Origin: an uncultured Oscillospiraceae bacterium
Lineage (GTDB): Bacteria; Bacillota; Clostridia; Oscillospirales; Oscillospiraceae
Assembly (NCBI GenBank): GCA_934569195.1
Contig: CAKTKB010000009.1
Span: forward strand, 1 to 24,023
Direction of reading: 5' to 3'
Length of the DNA: 24,023 bases
Part shown: positions 20,373 through 24,023 of the stretch, piece by piece
Layout of the letters: each line of letters starts with the position of its first letter
Numbering within the stretch: position 1 is the first letter of the stretch
Notes under the pieces: generated by a model
The model's input: the letters and a program-made list of their open reading frames with translations, nothing else
Told to the model about the DNA's origin: nothing
Database searches by the model: none
Translations under genes and position numbers: made by a program

Positions 20373-22625
20373 TTAGAACAGGCCGATGCTCTTGGTCATG
20401 TAGCCGGAGTAGTCAGGCAGGAAGGTATCCAGATAGGTGGCAGGATCGCCGTAGTCAGGACCCCAGCCGGACAGCCGGTTGATGTCGTAGTTGGCCTCGT
20501 AGCCTCTGGTGAAGTAGTAAGCGGAGTCGTAGTAGTCGGAGACATCGGAAGCCTCAACCACGTTCACGATAACCGCGCCGCCCAGAGCACTCTCAACGCT
20601 CTGCTTCAGAGCCTGTGCGCGGCCCAGATCCGTCTGGGATGCGCCGAAGGCGGGGCAGTCCAGATAGATGGGGTTCTCAGCGCTGATGTCCATGCCCAGC
20701 TCGTCGATAGCAGCCTTCAGCTCTTCCACAGCGTTGGCGGGGTTATACCAGCCGTCGAAGCCGTCGGAGGAACCGATGCCATCGTCAGCGGTGGGATCCC
20801 AAACGGTGATCTTCACGCCGTCAGCGTCGATCTGAGCCTGCTCGATCGCGCCGTAGTAGGTGCCGGCAGCGAAGGTGGTGGGGGTGCCGTTGATGTCAAC
20901 GGTCACATCCTCCAGCAGGGAGACGAAGGTGCCGGGGGTGTAGGAATTACGCACAGAGTTGTACTTCAGCTCCTCGCCGACGCCCTGCGCATTGATGCCG
21001 GCCTTGTCGGTAGCGAAGGAGATGGCGCGGCGGAAGTGCACGTTCTGCATAGCCTCGTGGCTTCTTGCACGCTGCTCATCGGTCTGGGGAGAAACCATGG
21101 CCTGGTCGTTGGTGAAGTTGCTGTAGGCAGCACGGTTCAGGTTGTAGAAGAACATGTAGGAAGTTGCGTCGGTAGCGGAGACATAGCTGTACTCATCGAA
21201 CAGGCCGGCCTCTCTGCAGGCCACGACTGCGTTGGTGTTCAGGCCGGCGCCGTCCAGGGTGCCGGAAACGGCATCGTTGTAAGCCTTCAGGGGATCCTGG
21301 CCGTCGTTGAACAGCATGGTCAGGGACTTGATGGTCTGGTTCTCTGCATCCCAGTAGGTGGGGTTGGCAGTGAAGGAGATGGTGCTCTCAGCGGTGTAGT
21401 TGGTCACCAGGAAAGCGCCGCAGTAAGCGATGTGGTCGGGATCGGTGCCGTAGGTGTAGTCCTCAGCGGAGGCGTCGAAGTCCTCGCCGAACTTACCGCC
21501 CTGAGACTGATAGTAAGATCTGTTCAGAGGAGCAAAGGTGCCATAGCCCAGCATGCTCTCGAAGTAGGAGCAGGGAGCCAGGGTGTCGTACTCAACGGTG
21601 TAGGTATCCAGAGCCTTCACGCCAACCTGGGAGAAGTCGGTGATTTCACCGTTGATGTACTCGGAAGCATTCACCAGGACGCCCTCGACGATGTAAGCAG
21701 CGGAGGAAGCGGAGGTGTCCAGCACGTGCTGCATAGCGGCGACGAAGTCGTCAGCGGTAACCTCGCCCACTTCGCGGCCCTGAGAGTCAACCCACTTCAC
21801 GCCCTGACGCAGGGTGAAGATGTGCTTCTCGCCGGTCTTGGTGACGGTGACGTCGTTGCCGTCCTCGTCCTGCTCGGTCACATCGTAGGTGTAGTTCTCG
21901 ATCTTGTAGCTGGTAGCCAGAGCGGGCTGCTGCACATCCTCGCAGTCATACTCCAGCAGGGAGCCGACCGTCAGAGCAAGAGGCTCGCCGTCGGTCGCGT
22001 TGGAGGAGGACAGGACGTCCCAGGTCTGGGGATCGCCGGTGTAACCCTCGGTGTAGGAATCCTTCAGGGTGTAGCCGTGGTCGGTCAGGTACTTGGTAGC
22101 CTCGGCCAGATAAGTGCCGGTGCCCTTCAGGCTGGCCCACAGCTCCTTCAGAGCTACGCGGTCCTCGGACTTAACCATTTCAGTGGCAACCAGCAGCCGG
22201 TGCAGGCGGTAGCTGTCCAGGCCGTAGGAGATGGTGGTCACAGTGTTGGGAGCCAGACGGGAGATGGCGTAGTTGCCGCCCTTGGTGGTGCTGGGCAGCA
22301 TCACGCAAGCCTCGGTCAGCTTAGCCTCGGCGATTGCCATCAGAGCGTAACGCTCGGAGATGGAGGAAGCCGCCTGAGCCTGCTCGTAGTAATCGTAGAA
22401 GTCACCCAGAACTGCATTGTAGTAGTAGGTGGACCAGCCGTTGTAGTCGTCAGCGGCAGGCAGGGTGGTCTCGGGCTCAGTCTCGCCGCCCGTGGTGTCG
22501 TCGGTCGTGGGAGTGGTCTCGGACGGGCTGCTGGGGTCGGTGGTATCGGGAGTCTTGCTGGAGCAGCCAGCAAAAACAGACACAACCATCAGAACAGCAA
22601 GCAGCAGAGCAAGTGTCTTTTTCAT
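20373..22625 (-). CDS. oppA: Oligopeptide-binding lipoprotein OppA, apparently circularly permuted
   Basis: This 750-residue peptide-binding lipoprotein has a signal with lipobox FAGC (Cys21) and a Thr/Ser/Pro/Glu-rich linker (22-58). The normal start of the SBP_bac_5 fold appears only at about residue 195 (YTGDPQTWDVLSS, then GSLLEYD, QPALATSY and FTLRQGVKWVD at 270-280). The protein stops soon after GWGPDYGDPATYLDTFLPDY (720-739), a block that in OppA/AmiA lies well over 100 residues before the end. The missing C-terminal part seems to be at 62-190: SERYALMAIAEAKLTEACVM and LPSTTKGGNYAISRLAPNT match the pattern R-x-A-L-x3-A-E-x2-L-x-P followed by the late beta region of OppA. No continuation lies beyond the stop. 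AAGGAGGTAACAAA precedes the ATG. It binds peptides for OppBCDF. Confidence 0.9.
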   Translation of the reverse strand: MKKTLALLLAVLMVVSVFAGCSSKTPDTTDPSSPSETTPTTDDTTGGETEPETTLPAADDYNGWSTYYYNAVLGDFYDYYEQAQAASSISERYALMAIAEAKLTEACVMLPSTTKGGNYAISRLAPNTVTTISYGLDSYRLHRLLVATEMVKSEDRVALKELWASLKGTGTYLAEATKYLTDHGYTLKDSYTEGYTGDPQTWDVLSSSNATDGEPLALTVGSLLEYDCEDVQQPALATSYKIENYTYDVTEQDEDGNDVTVTKTGEKHIFTLRQGVKWVDSQGREVGEVTADDFVAAMQHVLDTSASSAAYIVEGVLVNASEYINGEITDFSQVGVKALDTYTVEYDTLAPCSYFESMLGYGTFAPLNRSYYQSQGGKFGEDFDASAEDYTYGTDPDHIAYCGAFLVTNYTAESTISFTANPTYWDAENQTIKSLTMLFNDGQDPLKAYNDAVSGTLDGAGLNTNAVVACREAGLFDEYSYVSATDATSYMFFYNLNRAAYSNFTNDQAMVSPQTDEQRARSHEAMQNVHFRRAISFATDKAGINAQGVGEELKYNSVRNSYTPGTFVSLLEDVTVDINGTPTTFAAGTYYGAIEQAQIDADGVKITVWDPTADDGIGSSDGFDGWYNPANAVEELKAAIDELGMDISAENPIYLDCPAFGASQTDLGRAQALKQSVESALGGAVIVNVVEASDVSDYYDSAYYFTRGYEANYDINRLSGWGPDYGDPATYLDTFLPDYSGYMTKSIGLF

Positions 22626-22817
22626 TTTGTTACCTCCTTAAATTATCTATGCTAGCCGGCCGGTCAAGCCGGGCACATAGTCGGAACTTGCGCATCGGGG
22701 ACAAGCCGATGCAGGACCGGACGGAACTTTCGTTAAATCTACCAAGCCGCAAGCGGACGGCAAACGGGCCGCAGCGCCGGGGCGGCGAGGGAAATTTTTG
22801 AAATTCCCTTTCGGTTT
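22626..22817 (-). promoter_or_regulatory. Long, folded leader of the oppA mRNA
   Basis: The predicted leader is about 190 bases. On the minus strand it can form GGGAA...TTCCC near its 5' end, a central GCATCGG/CCGATGC hairpin (22693-22713) and, near the ribosome binding site, a CTATG...CATAG arm enclosing GCCGG-type pairs (about 22647-22680). The sequence AAGTTCCG occurs twice as a direct repeat. It matches no riboswitch or T-box that I recognise; T-box specifier and antiterminator motifs are absent. Confidence 0.4.
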
Positions 22818-22823
22818 GGGGGC

Positions 22824-22853
22824 ATTATATCACAATTCCTCTGCTTTTTTCAA
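22824..22853 (-). promoter_or_regulatory. Sigma-A-type promoter of the Opp operon
   Basis: On the minus strand TTGAAA (22848-22853) and perfect TATAAT (22824-22829) are separated by 18 bases. The start should fall near 22817. Confidence 0.7.
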
Positions 22854-22944
22854 GAGTTTTTGATTATTTTGGGGATATGACCAATTCGCCTATGGATTGC
22901 AACCGTTCTTTGTTAATTATGCAGAATCACCAAAACACTTTTGC

Positions 22945-22973
22945 AAAAACGTCCCCTTCATGCGGACATTTTT
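22945..22973 (-). terminator. Terminator of the sigK gene
   Basis: Ten-base arms (AAAAACGTCC at 22945-22954 and GGACATTTTT at 22964-22973, with one T-G pair) enclose a 9-base loop. T-runs follow on both strands (GTTTTTGC on the minus strand). It lies about 60 bases past the sigma-factor stop. Confidence 0.7.
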
Positions 22974-23030
22974 CTTTATTCCATCCACCGTAGGCATTAC
23001 TCCACCATTGGAGAACAATTTGTAAAAAAA

Positions 23031-23384
23031 CTATTGCAGCGCCTTGCGCAATTTTTCTAAGGCCCTTTTTTCGATCCGGGAGACATAGCTTCGGCTGATG
23101 CCGGTTTTTTTGCCGACCTCCCGCTGCCGCAGAGGCGGACCTCCTCCCAGGCCGTAGCGCAGGACGATCACCTGCCGCTCCTGCTCCGACAGGCAGGTCT
23201 CCACCGCCCGCCGCACCCGGGTCACGGATTCCCTGGCGCTCACCCGCTCCAGCAGGTCGTCCCCGTCGCTCACCACGTCCATGAGGGAAAGCTCCGCCCC
23301 ATCCGTCCCCGTCTCGATGTAATCCGACAGAGAAACGTCCTGGCTGCTCTTCCTCTGGGAGCGAAAATACATTAGAATCTCATT
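23031..23384 (-). CDS. sigK: C-terminal half of a SigK-type sporulation sigma factor, interrupted at the recombinase junction
   Basis: This frame encodes the last 117 residues of a sigma-70 family factor, beginning NEILMYFRSQRKSSQDVSL, the end of region 2. Region 4 is complete: EQERQVIVLRYGLGGGPPL, QREVGKKTG, then ISRSYVSRIEKRALEKLRKA, whose ISRSYVSRIEKRAL matches SigK best (SigE has a slightly different SQSYISRLEKR). SigK directs late mother-cell gene expression in endospore formers. Region 1.2 and most of region 2 are missing; upstream DNA is a serine recombinase gene in a different frame. An internal ATG at 23372 could start translation but lacks a well-placed ribosome binding site, and the fragment alone would not recognise a -10 element. 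It should become a full gene only after excision of the element. Confidence 0.85.
   Translation of the reverse strand, partial: NEILMYFRSQRKSSQDVSLSDYIETGTDGAELSLMDVVSDGDDLLERVSARESVTRVRRAVETCLSEQERQVIVLRYGLGGGPPLRQREVGKKTGISRSYVSRIEKRALEKLRKALQ
23380..23384 (-). other. Putative attachment-site core AATGA
   Basis: The minus-strand pentamer AATGA forms the Asn codon of the NEILM block of sigK and, at the same time, supplies the TGA stop of the recombinase. From memory, AATGA is the crossover core of the Bacillus subtilis skin element in sigK. The second copy should lie at the far end of the element, beyond the window. Confidence 0.6.
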
Positions 23385-24023
23385 CGCTATCCTCTCCTGA
23401 CGGACACATAAGTTGCTCTACGGGCGGCAAATCCGCCTCTCCATCCTCCGCAAAGAGGTAAACATAGGCATTTTTGCCGTCCCAGACCACTTTCTTGACG
23501 ATGGTCCGCAGCAGACGGCGCTTTTCCTCCAGCGTTGCCGAATCCACTGCGCTGGCGAACGACTCGATCATTTCCTGATGGAAGGCAAACTCCTGATGGA
23601 GCATCCGGCTCTGCTCGGTGAGGGCTTCCAACTCGGAAAGCCGTGCCTGCTGGGTCTCACTCTCCCGGTGCAGCTCGTCGATCTGCTCCATGACATACTT
23701 TGCAGAGGTCTCGCTGGCAACGGACAGGGATTCCACCAGCCGTTTAATGCGGTCTTCTGTCTCGGCGTGCTTCTCCTTCAGCAGCGCCAGTTCCGCGTCA
23801 TAGCCCTCCTTGTTGCCGCTGATGACCTTCTTGGTTTGCGCCAGCAGCCGGGTAAGGGTCTCCTTGTCGGCGGACAGCTTGCGGATCTCTTCGATGATTT
23901 TAGCGTCCAGCGTGTTGCCGTTGCAGTTCTTCATAGCACAGACCGTGCCGTGGCTGCGCTCCTTGGTGGAGCACATGTAGGTGTAGATCAGTTCGCCGTC
24001 CGCCGTGCGGCGGTTGGTCAGCT
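23380..24023 (-). CDS. Large serine recombinase, C-terminal part (partial, N-terminus outside window)
   Basis: The last 213 codons of a large serine recombinase enter from the right edge. The open frame continues to the window end (LTNRRTADGELIYTYMCSTK), so the ATG at 23976 is not the start. The zinc beta-ribbon region is at the beginning (Cys in YMCSTK, then VCAMKNCNG). A long coiled coil follows (LSADKETLTRLLAQTKKVI to ARLSELEALTEQSRM), with the typical tail LEEKRRLLRTIVKKVVWDGK and a final ADLPPVEQL stretch. The catalytic serine domain lies outside. The stop codon is part of the AATGA at the sigK junction, so the gene sits at the extreme end of its element, codirectional with sigK. It should catalyse integration and excision of that element. 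Confidence 0.9.
   Translation of the reverse strand, partial: LTNRRTADGELIYTYMCSTKERSHGTVCAMKNCNGNTLDAKIIEEIRKLSADKETLTRLLAQTKKVISGNKEGYDAELALLKEKHAETEDRIKRLVESLSVASETSAKYVMEQIDELHRESETQQARLSELEALTEQSRMLHQEFAFHQEMIESFASAVDSATLEEKRRLLRTIVKKVVWDGKNAYVYLFAEDGEADLPPVEQLMCPSGEDSE
23380..24023. mobile_element. One end of a skin-like element inserted in sigK
   Basis: The serine recombinase gene ends exactly where the SigK reading frame is broken, with AATGA at the join. This is the arrangement of sigK-interrupting skin elements in Bacillus subtilis and Clostridioides difficile. The element extends to the right beyond the window; its size and cargo are unknown. Confidence 0.7.

Larger units (their letters stand above)
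22626..23030. other. Intergenic region between sigK and oppA
   Basis: No credible gene is seen. The part at 22626-22817 is the long oppA leader; 22824-22853 is its promoter; 22945-22973 is the sigK terminator. The AT-rich piece 22854-22944 between them shows nothing I can name. Confidence 0.6.

Noticed and set aside
20352-22655. A 767-codon plus-strand open frame antisense to oppA
   Set aside because: Its product is a repetitive Val/Gly/Ser-rich sequence; oppA on the other strand has a signal peptide, ribosome binding site and family motifs.
22681-22760. Possible T-box or other amino-acid riboswitch before oppA (GGACGGAACTTTCG)
   Set aside because: The resemblance to a T-box antiterminator is on the wrong strand and lacks the conserved GGUGG-type core and a terminator alternative.
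1-24023. CRISPR arrays, tRNA or rRNA genes, insertion sequences
   Set aside because: No regularly spaced repeats, cloverleaf genes or transposase frames were seen anywhere in the window.

Overview
The window looks like a chromosomal segment of a GC-rich, endospore-forming clostridium, most likely Oscillospiraceae (the Oscillibacter/Lawsonibacter/Flavonifractor type of gut anaerobe). The evidence is strong AGGAGG ribosome binding sites, an EFR1 flavodoxin-ferredoxin, an AmiC-like Opp permease, the order ruvC-ruvA-ruvB, and a SigK-type sigma factor. The genus is an inference from style and gene content, not from an alignment. The segment appears to lie between two mobile elements, one entering at each edge.

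Left edge (1 to about 720): the first gene of a conjugative-element-like module, a replication-initiator-type winged-helix protein on the minus strand, with its non-coding end region. Then come five minus-strand genes reading leftward from about 5.85 kb: an EFR1 flavodoxin-ferredoxin, a NUDIX hydrolase, two WYL-domain regulators that overlap by four bases, and the RNA ligase RtcB. This looks like a regulated RNA-repair module. A shared non-coding motif sits upstream of both the first WYL gene and rtcB.

Middle (6.1 to 11.6 kb): a YbaN/DUF454 membrane protein on the minus strand, then a plus-strand operon with a 59-residue membrane peptide, ruvC, ruvA and ruvB (Holliday-junction resolution). 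After it come a 92-residue zinc-ribbon protein with a textbook sigma-A promoter, a short-chain dehydrogenase behind a strongly folded leader, a tiny 36-codon minus-strand ORF and a small membrane protein.

Right half (11.6 to 22.8 kb): one large minus-strand locus for oligopeptide use: oppA, oppB, oppC, oppD, oppF, a membrane-anchored ApbE-like protein translationally coupled to oppF, and a separately promoted M3-type metallopeptidase lipoprotein. Several Opp parts are unusual. OppA appears circularly permuted, with the segment that normally ends the protein placed right after the lipoprotein linker. OppB has a roughly 275-residue ectodomain, OppD has a roughly 240-residue insertion rich in coiled coil between Walker A and the Q-loop, and OppF has two C-terminal membrane helices. 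Together they suggest a specialised peptide importer with extra contacts on both sides of the membrane.

Right edge (23.0 to 24.0 kb): the C-terminal half of a SigK-like sigma factor directly abuts the C-terminal part of a large serine recombinase. The junction is the pentamer AATGA inside the conserved Asn-Glu-Ile-Leu-Met stretch of SigK, the arrangement expected for a skin-like element interrupting sigK. The other half of sigK should lie beyond the window.
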